NCBI GenBank assembly: GCA_030428695.1
Contig: JAUIEM010000161.1
Span: forward strand, 1 to 20,294
DNA: 20,294 nt
Direction of reading: 5' to 3'
DNA from: a bacterium
GTDB lineage: Bacteria; Planctomycetota; J058; JAJDCP01
Position numbers and translations under genes: made by a program. Numbering within the stretch: the first letter of the stretch is position 1; every line of letters begins with the position of its first letter. The notes beneath the pieces are model-generated. The model was not told where the DNA came from. It was given only the letters and a program-made list of their open reading frames with translations, and did not search any database. Shown here piece by piece: positions 7,823 to 15,495 of this stretch.

Positions 7823-8919
7823 ACGGCTACCGCAAGCTGCAGTACGGCCTCGAGCTGGCCCTGCACATGCTCGCGCTCGTGCTCGTGCCGCGGCTCGGGG
7901 AGGACGTCAACCCGGGCTTCCTGTTCGGCTTCCTCGGCGTCAGCTGGGTGCTCGGGGTGTGGGCGAGCGGCCTCGAGGAGGAGCTGCGCAAGAGCATCGC
8001 GGCGACCTGCCGGCGCTTCCTGATCAGCCTGGTCGCGGTCTGGCTCTTCGCGGTGCTGATGTTCCCGCACGCCCTGCTCTTCCTCTTCGCCCTCCTGATC
8101 GGCGTGCAGGGCGGCCTCGCCTGCCTGCGCTTCGTCGATGTGGTGCTGCCCGCCGCCGCCTTCAACGCCGGCCTGCTCGGGATCTTCGGGGCGGTCGCCG
8201 AGCCTGCCCGCGCCCCCTGGCTGGTGCTGCTGCTGGTCGCGATGCTCGCGCTGCGCGGCGTGCTGTGGCTCGAGCACGTGCGCGGCCTGGCGGGGGCGCT
8301 GCCGCGGCTGCGGCCGCTCGCCTTCTTCCTTCTGCCCGCCCTCTTGTTCGCCTGCGCGACCTACGCCCTCGTCGACCGGCTGCCCTTCCTGCCGCGGTTG
8401 GGACCTCCCGTCGGCGGCAGCCCGAGCGGTCCGCGGCCGCGGCCGCAGATCGACCTCGAGATGCTGTTCTGGACGCTCGCCGAGCTGCTCGCCTTGGTCG
8501 CGGCCTGGTTCCTGGTCCGCTGGCTGCTGCGCCGCTGGCTGCTGCGCCGGGAGGAGCGGGAAGGGGAAGCGGAGGACGCGGTGTCCGAGGAGCTCGAGTT
8601 CCTCACCGTCGCCCCCGCCGAAGAGGTCGCCGCCAGCCCTGGAACGCCTCGGGCACGGCTGATCGCCGCCTTCCTCCGCATCCTCGCCCGGCTGCGCCGC
8701 GCCGGGCTGCGCCCGCGCCGCGGAGCCGGAACGCCGGGCCACCTGATCGAGCGCGCCCGCCGGCGCTGGCCGGAGCGGGCTGCGGCGCTTCAGGAAGGGG
8801 ACGGGCTGTTCGCGGCGGGCCGCTACGGCACGACGGAGATCGACGAAGCCGCGGCCGCGCGGGTCGAGCAGCTCGCCGACGAGCTCGCCGGGCCGTTGGG
8901 GGACGAGGCTAGAACTTGA
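7819..8919 (+). CDS. Polytopic membrane protein with C-terminal DUF4129-like domain, TgpA-like without transglutaminase core
   Basis: The protein has 366 residues; its ATG overlaps the DUF58 stop by four bases. Hydrophobic segments span residues 10-150 (four or five helices), about 130-150, 172-190 and 212-238. The region around residues 279-345 (ARLIAAFLRILARLRRAGLR ... GTPGHLIERARRRWP ... FAAGRYG) matches the pattern of DUF4129, the C-terminal module of TgpA-type transglutaminase membrane proteins (TP-x-E/L-hydrophobic ... AxRYG). The periplasmic transglutaminase domain that normally lies between the helices and DUF4129, with its Cys-His-Asp triad, is absent; only about 20 residues (PPVGGSPSGPRPRPQIDLEM) occupy its place. 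It is probably the partner of the DUF58 protein in the envelope. It overlaps the convergent porin gene by 11 bases. Confidence 0.8.
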   Translation: MNGYRKLQYGLELALHMLALVLVPRLGEDVNPGFLFGFLGVSWVLGVWASGLEEELRKSIAATCRRFLISLVAVWLFAVLMFPHALLFLFALLIGVQGGLACLRFVDVVLPAAAFNAGLLGIFGAVAEPARAPWLVLLLVAMLALRGVLWLEHVRGLAGALPRLRPLAFFLLPALLFACATYALVDRLPFLPRLGPPVGGSPSGPRPRPQIDLEMLFWTLAELLALVAAWFLVRWLLRRWLLRREEREGEAEDAVSEELEFLTVAPAEEVAASPGTPRARLIAAFLRILARLRRAGLRPRRGAGTPGHLIERARRRWPERAAALQEGDGLFAAGRYGTTEIDEAAAARVEQLADELAGPLGDEART

Positions 8920-10375
8920 CGTTGACGGTCAGGCCGACGAAGTCCGCGTCGCTCTCGGTGCCGGTGTCGCCGACGTAGGGGCCGCTGAAGAAGTGGGCGT
9001 ACTGGGCGAAGAAGGTCACGTTGTCGTTGAGGTCGTACTTGACGGTCAGGTCGATCTCCTGGCCGACGGTCTGGGAGGCCGACTGGCCCGTGTTCCGGGG
9101 CGAGCTCGCGGCGCGGATCGGGTTGCGGCCGGCGTTGTACCAGAAGTCCTCGATCTCGGGCAGCCGGAAGAAGTGGTAGTCGACCGCGACCAGCAGACCC
9201 TTGGCTGGCCAGACCTTGACCGTAGCCTGCAGGTTCTCGACGTTCTGCCAGCTGAACAGGTCCATCGCGCCGTACTTGGAGTGATTGGTCGGGAACAGGT
9301 TCGAGAACGTCCCGTGGTCGCCGTCGTTCGGGTCGTCGTCCCCGGAGCCGTAGACATAGGTCAGCGCGAACATCGGCTGCCAGGGGAGGTCGTAGTTGCG
9401 GTAGCTCAGGGTCGTGGCCCCGGCGAAGGCGCCGATGTCGTCGTCCGCCGACTCCCCGAACTGGTAGGCGAACTCACCGACGGCCTGGAAGTCGCCGAGC
9501 TCGAACACCATGCGGGTGCCGACCGTGTGCAGGTGCAGGTTCCCCGGCCGGCCGTTTTCCCCGGTGCGGCCGTCCTCGTCCGCGTCGTTGAGCAGGAGGT
9601 AGTAGAGGTCGACGGCGAAGGCGTCGACGGGCGTGATCGTCGTGTGCAGCCCGGCGAACAGGAGGTCGTCCGAGTCGGTGTTGGTCTCGTCGACGATCGC
9701 GGCGAAGGCGTGGCTCTGGAACAGCGGGGGCCGCGCGCCTTCGGGATCCTCGGTCGCGAACAGCAGCGAGAAGGCGTCGAAGCGGTTCGAGAAGTTGCTG
9801 TAGTCGAGCTCGCCGACCAGGCGCTGGTCGCCGAAGAGCAGCTTCTGCCGGCCGACCCGCAGGGTCAGCCCGTCGAGCAGCAGCTTGCGCGCCTCGACGT
9901 AGCCGAGGCTGAGGTCGGTCGCTTCGAGCTCGCGGGCGGTCGAGACCGGGGAATCCTCGTCGCCGAACTGGCGGGAGTCCTGCAGCTCGACGACCACGTC
10001 GAGGTTCTCGAGGACCTGTAGATCGAAGCGCAGCCGGATCCGGGAGAGGACGAACTCCTGCTCGTCGGAGCGGTCTTTCGCGAAGTCGGTCACGTTGTCC
10101 TTGTACTCCCCCCGGAAGCGGATGCTGCCGGAGAACTTGAAGCGCTCGGAGTTGCCGAGCGCCCACCGCTGCAAGGAGAAGGCCTCGCCCTCCCCGGCGT
10201 CCGCGGGCGGCTCGGTGGGCTCCGGCGCGGGGCCCTGCTGCTCCTCCAGGGCGTCGAGCCGCTCCTGCATCCGCTCGAGCTGCTCGCGGAGCTCTTCGAT
10301 CTCCTCGGCCTCGGACTGTGCGAGGGTGGGCTGGGCCAGGCACAGCAAGGCCCCGGCGATCCACACGAATCTCAT
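8909..10375 (-). CDS. Outer-membrane beta-barrel protein, alginate-export/porin-like
   Basis: The protein has 488 residues, with ATG at 10375 and AGGGAGA upstream. Residues 1-19 are a signal peptide (cleavage at TLA|QS). Residues 22-48 are a charged heptad-like coiled coil (EEIEELREQLERMQERLDAL), as in porins with a periplasmic trimerisation stalk. From about residue 68 onward alternating beta-strands form a barrel (FKFSGSIRFRGEYK, SRIRLRFDLQVLENLDVVVE, LTLRVGRQKLLFGDQRLVG). The chain ends LTVNVKF, with the terminal Phe expected for BAM-inserted barrels. The VGRQ-L-F-G/D-RLVG motif and the overall pattern resemble the alginate-export (AlgE-like) family as found in non-pseudomonads. The true substrate is unknown, as no polysaccharide genes are nearby. 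It is monocistronic by context. Confidence 0.85.
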   Translation of the reverse strand: MRFVWIAGALLCLAQPTLAQSEAEEIEELREQLERMQERLDALEEQQGPAPEPTEPPADAGEGEAFSLQRWALGNSERFKFSGSIRFRGEYKDNVTDFAKDRSDEQEFVLSRIRLRFDLQVLENLDVVVELQDSRQFGDEDSPVSTARELEATDLSLGYVEARKLLLDGLTLRVGRQKLLFGDQRLVGELDYSNFSNRFDAFSLLFATEDPEGARPPLFQSHAFAAIVDETNTDSDDLLFAGLHTTITPVDAFAVDLYYLLLNDADEDGRTGENGRPGNLHLHTVGTRMVFELGDFQAVGEFAYQFGESADDDIGAFAGATTLSYRNYDLPWQPMFALTYVYGSGDDDPNDGDHGTFSNLFPTNHSKYGAMDLFSWQNVENLQATVKVWPAKGLLVAVDYHFFRLPEIEDFWYNAGRNPIRAASSPRNTGQSASQTVGQEIDLTVKYDLNDNVTFFAQYAHFFSGPYVGDTGTESDADFVGLTVNVKF

Positions 10376-10393
10376 CGTCTCTCCCTGTCCGCG

Positions 10394-10445
10394 GCGTGGA
10401 CCCCACGGGGTCCGCGCGATCCATCCAACGTGGCGTCCTGGATGG
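10394..10445 (-). promoter_or_regulatory. Structured 5' leader of the outer-membrane protein gene (two hairpins)
   Basis: Two inverted repeats lie just upstream of the porin ribosome binding site. CCATCCA (10421-10427) pairs with TGGATGG (10439-10445) across an 11-base loop. GGACCCC (10398-10404) pairs with GGGGTCC (10407-10413), extended by GCG/CGC and a possible G-U pair to 10394-10417. A further CCAACG/CGTTGG pair (10425-10430 with 10461-10466) is mutually exclusive with the first, so alternative folds are possible. No known riboswitch class is recognised. A regulatory role is inferred. Confidence 0.35.
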
Positions 10446-10489
10446 CGCCAGCGCTGGATTCGTTGGGGTGCATGCAGCCGATGGGACCC

Positions 10490-10518
10490 AGGCTAGCAGG
10501 GCGTGGGGAAGGGAGCAA
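10490..10518 (-). promoter_or_regulatory. Candidate promoter for the outer-membrane protein gene
   Basis: On the minus strand TTGCTC (10513-10518) lies 17 bases before TAGCCT (10490-10495). The -10 match is poor. The TTGC start and the spacing agree with the other promoter candidates in this window. The leader to the ATG at 10375 would be about 108 bases and would contain both hairpins. Confidence 0.3.
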
Positions 10519-10531
10519 GCCGTCACAGGCG

Positions 10532-11413
10532 TCAGGGCACCAGGCGCCAGGCGACGACCGCGGGGCGCACGGGGAGGCGCACGGTCAGGCTGTCCGCGTC
10601 CCGCAGCCCGGCGAGGCGCACGCTCGGCGAGGCGAGGCAGCGGCCGTCCGCGTCGAACAGCTCGCAGCGGCCGTAGCCGCGGGCCAGGGCCTCGAGAGCC
10701 AGCCGCCGGGCCAGCGCCGGCTCGGCTTCCCAGGCCGCCTGCAGGGCCGCGCTGTCGGCGGGGAACGCCGGACCCCGGTGGAGGGTCAGCGTCAGCGCCC
10801 GGGCGTCGGTCTCGAGGGCGCCGACCTCGAGCAGGCCGGCGTAGGCCCGCAGGTCGATGTCGTCGGCCTCGAGCGCGGGGCCGAGAGCGGCGGCGCGGGC
10901 CATGTCGAGCAGGCCCGTGAGGTCGACGACCAGGCTCAGCCCGATCACGAGCACCAGCACCGCCGCGAGCGCGAGCCCGACATGCTTGAGGCGCTGTGTG
11001 GGCGCCGCCGCGGGCGGTGGCGTCGTCTCTGCCTCGACGATCCGCGACTCGACGCGGACCTCGCCGTCACCGCCGATCGGATACAGCGACTGCACCTCCT
11101 CGCCGGGCCGGAGCTCGCGGCTGCGCAAGGTCGAGAGCAGGCTGCCGCGGTCCCCTTCGGGCACGAGCTCGACGACCTTCTGCACCATCTGGCGCAGGGC
11201 CGCCTCCGGACAGCTCCCGAGCGGCGCCGCCGGAAAGGGCCGGTCCTCCGGCAAGAGGCTGAAGCCGTCGGCCTCGAGCTCGAGGCTGAAGTCGACGCCG
11301 AGCGCAGCGCACTGTTTCAGCCACCTGCGCAGGGCCGGCTCCAGGTCGCGGGCATCGGGCAGGCCGGCTTCGAGCAGTCCCTCGAGCCGCACGGTTCCTT
11401 CGACGCCCTTCAC
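10532..11413 (-). CDS. Single-pass membrane protein of unknown function, third gene of the CPBP/GYF_2 operon
   Basis: The frame starts at a GTG (11413) that overlaps the stop of the GYF_2 gene by four bases, giving 293 residues. Residues 1-140 are soluble and Leu/Glu-rich, with two alpha/beta-like stretches (DFSLELEADGFSLLP; ALRQMVQKVVELVP) and a Pro/Ala/Thr linker. Residues 145-167 form one strong membrane helix (VGLALAAVLVLVIGLSLVVD). About 125 residues follow on the far side of the membrane, with a short beta-rich end (RCELFDADGRCLASPSVRLA) containing two cysteines 8 residues apart. I do not recognise the family. Overlap with the upstream gene argues for coupled translation and joint function. 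Confidence 0.7.
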   Translation of the reverse strand: MKGVEGTVRLEGLLEAGLPDARDLEPALRRWLKQCAALGVDFSLELEADGFSLLPEDRPFPAAPLGSCPEAALRQMVQKVVELVPEGDRGSLLSTLRSRELRPGEEVQSLYPIGGDGEVRVESRIVEAETTPPPAAAPTQRLKHVGLALAAVLVLVIGLSLVVDLTGLLDMARAAALGPALEADDIDLRAYAGLLEVGALETDARALTLTLHRGPAFPADSAALQAAWEAEPALARRLALEALARGYGRCELFDADGRCLASPSVRLAGLRDADSLTVRLPVRPAVVAWRLVP

Positions 11414-11958
11414 GACACGATCCTGCGCAGGGCCGGCACGCGGCCGGCGGGCTGCCAGTCCGCCATCCCCTCGCTCCAGACGAGGGTCGCCCGGGTCAGG
11501 CTGCCGTTCCGGAACAGTCGCTCGAGCTCGCCCTGCTCGACCGGACCGAGGGCGCTGCCGTCCTGCTCGTAGGACCAGGTGCGGCGCGGCTTCGGCAGGG
11601 GCGGCGCGTGGTGGTGGGCGAGCTGGCGGCGCGGCTCCCCATCCGCCCTCGTGTCGAGCGCGAGGGCGCTGTCGTGGTGGTCGAGGCGGCGGTTGGCGTA
11701 CTTGCGGAAGGTCTCGCCCTTGATCCGCTCCTGGCGCAGCTGCTCGCGCAGCCGGCGGTTGGTCCGCGCGACGCTCGAGCGGTACGCGTCGCGCTCCCGC
11801 AGGTTCGGCAGGACGGCGACGATGATCACCGCGATCAGGTTGAGGAAGAAGCCGCCGATGAACCAGCCGATCACGCTCCGGCCTTTGCCGTTGGCGATCG
11901 CGGCGCAGATCGCGCCGAACACGGTCGCGATCACGAGTCTGATGAGCAGGACTTCCAT
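11410..11958 (-). CDS. Membrane protein with C-terminal GYF_2 (DUF4339) domain
   Basis: The protein has 182 residues; ATG at 11958 is preceded by GGAGGA. Two hydrophobic segments (about residues 3-22 and 29-50) are joined by a short GKGRS turn, with VIGWFIGGFFLN typical of small bacterial two-helix membrane proteins. A basic/acidic helical stretch (54-92) and a His/Arg-rich linker follow. Residues 128-176 are a GYF_2 domain: WSYEQDGSALGPVEQGELER, then GSLTRATLVWSEGMADWQPA, including the conserved W-x-Y, GP and VW-x-x-G-M-x-x-W. GYF_2 domains are thought to bind Pro-rich peptides. Pro-rich linkers occur in the downstream protein of the same operon, which could be its partner (inference). It lies 18 bases after the CPBP gene. 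Confidence 0.85.
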   Translation of the reverse strand: MEVLLIRLVIATVFGAICAAIANGKGRSVIGWFIGGFFLNLIAVIIVAVLPNLRERDAYRSSVARTNRRLREQLRQERIKGETFRKYANRRLDHHDSALALDTRADGEPRRQLAHHHAPPLPKPRRTWSYEQDGSALGPVEQGELERLFRNGSLTRATLVWSEGMADWQPAGRVPALRRIVS

Positions 11959-11976
11959 CGATCCTCCGAGATGATC

Positions 11977-12756
11977 TCAGGCAGTGAACAGCGTGATCAC
12001 GGCCAGGTTGTGCAAGAAGTGGAGCAGCATCGCCGGGTACAGGCTGCCGGTCCGCTGGGTGACCCAGCCGAACAGGAGCCCGGTCACGAACAGATAGGGC
12101 AGGCTGAGCACCGACAGGTGCAGGCCGGCGAACAACGCGGCCGACAAGACCAACGCCCGACGTTTCCCCTGCGCCCGCTCCAGCCACGGCAACATCAGGC
12201 CGCGGAAGGCGATCTCCTCGGTCAGGGCCGGGAGCGCACAGATCAGCAGCACCAGCGTGCCGTAGCCGAGCTCCGCCTCGAGCCCTGCGAACAGGCCCGA
12301 ACCCTTGGCGCCGAGCCCCTGCAGCCCCGCGTGGTAGGCGAAGTTCAGGGCGAGCAGGGGGACGAGGGCGAAGAGCCCGATCCAGGCCTCCTGGTGACCG
12401 AAGCCGGAGCGCCGGAAGCCCGCCGCGAGCGTCGGCGCGTACAGGCCGATGCACACCCCGGTCAGGACCAGCAGGGCGAGGTCGGTCAGGACGATCTGCA
12501 GGTGGAGGCGGCCCGCGAACAGGAAGTGCCCCGTCAGCCCGACCCCGAGCAGGACGAGGAACCAGGTCCAGAACAGCCGCGTCGTCCGGCCCTGCCAGCG
12601 GCGCACGCTGCGCTGCCGGGCGAGGTAGGTCGAGCCGCGCAGCGTCGGAGCCCGCATGTGGGGCGCGGCGCACACGCCGCAGAAGTACAGGCCTCCGCGG
12701 ATGGGGGCGCCGCAGTAGCCGCACGTTCGGGCGGTTCGCGTGGCGGGCCTGTGCAT
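11977..12756 (-). CDS. CPBP family intramembrane glutamic endopeptidase with N-terminal zinc ribbon
   Basis: I chose the ATG at 12756 because AGGAGA lies 8 bases upstream. An in-frame ATG at 12786 would add 10 residues but has no ribosome binding site. The protein has 259 residues. A zinc-ribbon pattern C12-x2-C15 ... C26-x2-C29 is followed by about seven or eight membrane helices. The CPBP (Abi/Rce1-like) motifs are intact: EEIAFRG (E180, E181, R185), FAGLH (F209, H213) and HFLHN (H246, N250). Relatives process prenylated proteins in eukaryotes and act in bacteriocin maturation or immunity and other membrane proteolysis in bacteria. The substrate here is unknown. It heads a three-gene operon with the GYF_2 and single-pass proteins. 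Confidence 0.88.
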   Translation of the reverse strand: MHRPATRTARTCGYCGAPIRGGLYFCGVCAAPHMRAPTLRGSTYLARQRSVRRWQGRTTRLFWTWFLVLLGVGLTGHFLFAGRLHLQIVLTDLALLVLTGVCIGLYAPTLAAGFRRSGFGHQEAWIGLFALVPLLALNFAYHAGLQGLGAKGSGLFAGLEAELGYGTLVLLICALPALTEEIAFRGLMLPWLERAQGKRRALVLSAALFAGLHLSVLSLPYLFVTGLLFGWVTQRTGSLYPAMLLHFLHNLAVITLFTA

Positions 12757-12899
12757 CCGGGGAATCTCCTGGTCTGTCGCGTTCATGTCGCGAGGGGATG
12801 GTGCACATCCGCTGCCAGGCCCGGAGACCGCCTGGGATCAGGGGGAGGCCGCCGACGACGGGCGGATTTTCCCGGTCACTTGGTGATCTGCACCAGCGG

Positions 12900-14102
12900 T
12901 CAGGCGTCCGCCGGCGGTGCCTCGGGAGCGTCGAGCTCGAGGCGGGCGATCTCGGCGTTGAGCGCCGCGGCCAGCGCGGCGAGCACCCCCGCGCGGCGGG
13001 CCGCGAGATCGCCCAGGAAGGCGGCGAGCAAGGCGAAGCCGAGCAGGAAAGAAGCGTCGGAGGCGGCGAGGTAGGGCGAATCGTAGGGGAAGGCGATCAG
13101 CAGCCCGGCGGCGAGGACCGTCAGGCCGAGCCCCTGGACGATCCCGATCAGGCACAGCAGGCGTCCGCTGCCGAGCAGCCGGTCGGTCGCGTGCCGGGTC
13201 CGGTAGCGCAGGTGCCCGGCGCGCGCGCTCGTCCGCTCCCGCACCATCTCGAACAGGTTGCGCACCACGCTCCCGGCCTCGCGCTGGTAGACGCCGAACA
13301 CGGCGAGCAGCAGGCCGCCGCCGAACAGGCCGCAGCCGGACAGCACCAGGGTGAGCTGCTGGGGGAACGTCAGCTTCGGACCGGCGGTCAGGGCGAGCGC
13401 CAGCCCGACGCAGCCGAGCGCCACGATCAGCACCGCGAGGCCGCAGAACACCAGCAGCACCCTCCCGGTCCCCTCGAGGCGGCGCGCGGCCTCGGAGGTC
13501 GCCATCGCCTCCCGCGCACCACGCGGACGGCGTCGGCGGGACGCCGGCGCCTCCGGAGCTTCCTCCGCCTCGAGACCGCGCCGGATCCCGGGCAGGCTCT
13601 GCGCGTGTGCCGCCGCACAGCGCCCGAGCAGCACCGGCAGGACGAAGAGCACCAGGCCGGCGAACAGGGGCGCGACGAACAGCCAGGGGTTCGCGAAGGT
13701 GATCAGGTACGAGCCTGCCAGAACCACCCCGCCGGCCCCGAGCCCGAAGCCCGCCCAGCCGACCAGCATCATGCCGCCCAGGGACGGCAGCCGCGACCCC
13801 CGGCGTCGTGCGTCCGGCCGGCCCAGGCTGCGGGCGAGCCGCGCCAGCTCGAGGGCATCGGCCCGCAGGAACAGCCCGCTGACGACCGCCAGCCCCGCCA
13901 GCGCGCCCCCGCAGAGCAGGGTGACGGGCACCGCGTGGATCCAGTGGATGGGGGGCAGGTGGGTGATGATCACCAGCGCGCGCCCGAGCAGGACGAGGGC
14001 GAACACGGCGCAGACGAACAGGGCGTGACGCCCACGCGCGACGAGCGCGCCCAGCTCCGCAGCGGACACGGGAGCCTCACCGGTCGCGCGCGCATCGTTC
14101 AC
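12900..14102 (-). CDS. Eight-helix integral membrane protein of unknown function
   Basis: The protein has 400 residues. The GTG at 14102 is supported by GAGGAG 6 bases upstream. Hydrophobic segments lie at about residues 28-48, 56-78, 108-130, 136-160, 213-240, 247-270, 315-338 and 351-368. This is two halves of four helices separated by a cytoplasmic-looking acidic/basic loop (165-212) containing RRRRPRGAR. No catalytic motif or transporter signature was recognised. A 142-base gap to the CPBP gene, with no clear terminator, leaves co-transcription open. The short 65-base gap after the aldo/keto reductase also allows read-through. The gap contains a GC hairpin (14115-14136) just upstream of the ribosome binding site. 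Confidence 0.75.
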   Translation of the reverse strand: MNDARATGEAPVSAAELGALVARGRHALFVCAVFALVLLGRALVIITHLPPIHWIHAVPVTLLCGGALAGLAVVSGLFLRADALELARLARSLGRPDARRRGSRLPSLGGMMLVGWAGFGLGAGGVVLAGSYLITFANPWLFVAPLFAGLVLFVLPVLLGRCAAAHAQSLPGIRRGLEAEEAPEAPASRRRRPRGAREAMATSEAARRLEGTGRVLLVFCGLAVLIVALGCVGLALALTAGPKLTFPQQLTLVLSGCGLFGGGLLLAVFGVYQREAGSVVRNLFEMVRERTSARAGHLRYRTRHATDRLLGSGRLLCLIGIVQGLGLTVLAAGLLIAFPYDSPYLAASDASFLLGFALLAAFLGDLAARRAGVLAALAAALNAEIARLELDAPEAPPADA

Positions 14103-14167
14103 GTCGTGCTCCTCGCCGGGGTCAGCGGGCCCCGGCCGGCGGGCCTACTCCGGCGAATCGGACGGGC

Positions 14168-15121
14168 CTACTCGTCCCAGAGGTTCTCGAGGGTGTAGGG
14201 ACTTCCCGGCGTGGTCCAGAACACGCCCGTCACGTAGCGGCGTCCGCGGTCGAGGCCAGCGAGGGCCGCGAGGTCCGCGGCGTCGAGCTCGACCTCGGCG
14301 GCGGCGAGGTTCTGCGCGATGCGGCCGGGGTTGACCGACTTGGGGATGACCGACAGGCCGCGGTGCAGGCTCCAGGCGATCAACACCTGGGCGGGGCTGA
14401 CCTCGCGCCGTGCGGCGACCGAGGCGACGACCGCATCCTCGAGCAGCCTCGGCTCGTCCGCCGCCTTGAGCCCCGCGGGCCGGCCAGGCGAGCCGAGCGG
14501 CGAGTAGGCCGTGATGTGGACGCCCTGGGCCGCGCAGAAGTCGACCAGCGGGTTCTGGGGGAGGTAGGGGTGCAGCTCGACCTGGTTGACCTCCGGCTTG
14601 CGCTCCGCGACCTCGAGCAAGCCGGCGAGCTTCTTGACGCTGAAGTTCGAGACGCCGATGTGGCGGCACAGCCCGGCCTCGACCAGCGGCTCCATCGCCG
14701 CCCAGGTGGTCGCGACGGGCAGCTCTTCGAGGGGGATGTAGTCCTCGGGCTGGGCGGGCAGGCTGACCTCGGCGCGCAGGGCGACCGGCCAGTGCATCAG
14801 GTAGAGGTCGAGGTAGTCGAGGCGCAGCGCGGCGAGGGTGTTCTGCAGGGCGGGACGCACATGCTCGGGGTGGTGGGCGTTGTTCCACAGCTTCGAGGTG
14901 ATCCACAGCTCCTCACGGCGGCAGACGCCCGCGGCGAACGACTCTTCGAGGGCGCGGCCCACCTCGGTCTCGTTACCGTAGATGAAGGCGCAGTCGATGT
15001 GCCTGTAGCCGATCCGCAGCGCTTCCTTGACCGCCTCGTAGACGGCATCCGGCCGACTCTGCCAGGTGCCGAGGCCGAGGGCGGGCATCGTGTCGCCGCC
15101 TTGGAACGAGAGCGTACGCAT
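14168..15121 (-). CDS. Aldo/keto reductase
   Basis: The protein has 317 residues; ATG at 15121 follows AGGAGG. It is a full-length (alpha/beta)8-barrel NAD(P)H-dependent oxidoreductase reducing aldehydes or ketones to alcohols. The catalytic tetrad is complete and at standard spacing: D43 and Y48 (HIDCAFIYGNE), K77 (TSKLWN) and H110 (LMHWP). The cofactor-binding signature near the C-terminus is present (SVIPKSVNPGRIAQNL), as is the GVSNFSVKKL barrel strand. The overall pattern is close to the AKR1/AKR5-type group (eukaryotic-like aldose/aldehyde reductases). The exact substrate cannot be told. It is 84 bases downstream of the 75-residue gene with a very GC-rich spacer, so a shared transcript is plausible. 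Confidence 0.93.
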   Translation of the reverse strand: MRTLSFQGGDTMPALGLGTWQSRPDAVYEAVKEALRIGYRHIDCAFIYGNETEVGRALEESFAAGVCRREELWITSKLWNNAHHPEHVRPALQNTLAALRLDYLDLYLMHWPVALRAEVSLPAQPEDYIPLEELPVATTWAAMEPLVEAGLCRHIGVSNFSVKKLAGLLEVAERKPEVNQVELHPYLPQNPLVDFCAAQGVHITAYSPLGSPGRPAGLKAADEPRLLEDAVVASVAARREVSPAQVLIAWSLHRGLSVIPKSVNPGRIAQNLAAAEVELDAADLAALAGLDRGRRYVTGVFWTTPGSPYTLENLWDE

Positions 15122-15205
15122 GGAACCTCCTGGGGCGCTGACGGCGCGGCCGCCGCGCGTGCGCGGCTGCCGGACGCGTGGGCGCAGCGGACGGACGAGC
15201 GGAGC

Positions 15206-15433
15206 TCAGTCTTCGTCCGCGTCGACCTTCAGCGGTGCATTGATGATGATGTGGGCGACGTCCTTGACCGACTCCTTGGTGCCGGTCAAGAGGATCGAGT
15301 GGCTGTGGGTCTTGTCCATCGCCTGGTGGTCGAGGCCGAGGCGTAGCTGCTCGGCGACCGCCTCTGCCTCGTCGGGCTCGAGGGACAGGAGGATGCGACG
15401 GCCTTCCTTGCTGGTCTCGATCTGCAGTCTCAT
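15206..15433 (-). CDS. Small conserved-looking protein, 75 residues
   Basis: The frame starts at the ATG at 15433 (MRLQIETSKEGRRILLSLEP) and ends DADED. The predicted order is beta-strand, helix (EPDEAEAVAEQLRLGL), beta-strand (HSHSILLTGT), helix, strand (HIIINAPLKV): a compact soluble alpha/beta fold. The Shine-Dalgarno match is weak (GGGCGG). The frame extends further upstream, but that part overlaps rpsR and has no supporting start. Codon use (G/C at third positions) is like the neighbours. I do not recognise the family. It lies downstream of rpmB-rpsR, separated by a terminator-like hairpin, and has a promoter candidate of its own. Confidence 0.6.
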   Translation of the reverse strand: MRLQIETSKEGRRILLSLEPDEAEAVAEQLRLGLDHQAMDKTHSHSILLTGTKESVKDVAHIIINAPLKVDADED

Positions 15434-15465
15434 ACCGCCCGCACGCTCCGTCTGGGAATGCCCTG

Positions 15466-15495
15466 AGAATACGAGAAGCGCCGGCTGGCTCGCAA
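15466..15495 (-). promoter_or_regulatory. Candidate promoter for the 75-residue gene, with its -35 box in a terminator-like hairpin loop
   Basis: On the minus strand TTGCGA (15490-15495) is followed after 18 bases by TATTCT (15466-15471). The predicted start is near 15459, giving a leader of about 25 bases. The -35 box coincides with the loop of the hairpin at 15477-15507. The similarity to the rpmB promoter arrangement supports the call, but both are inferences. Confidence 0.4.

Noticed and set aside
10532..12808. A single 758-residue frame covering the three genes of the CPBP operon
   Set aside because: Only its last 293 residues are protein-like; the rest is out of frame with the GYF_2 and CPBP genes, which have clear motifs and ribosome binding sites.
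12757..12899. Possible terminator or promoter in the gap before the CPBP gene
   Set aside because: Only 5-base stems (for example TGGTG/CACCA at 12881-12895) without a T tract, and no acceptable -35/-10 pair.
14115..14136. GC hairpin GCCGGGG/CCCCGGC as a terminator after the aldo/keto reductase
   Set aside because: No T tract follows on the minus strand; the stem runs directly into the ribosome binding site of the next gene.
14140..14173. Direct repeat CGGGCCTACTC (14140-14150 and 14163-14173) around the aldo/keto reductase stop
   Set aside because: It is only 11 bases long with no associated element; it probably reflects a small local duplication and does not suffice for an attachment site.
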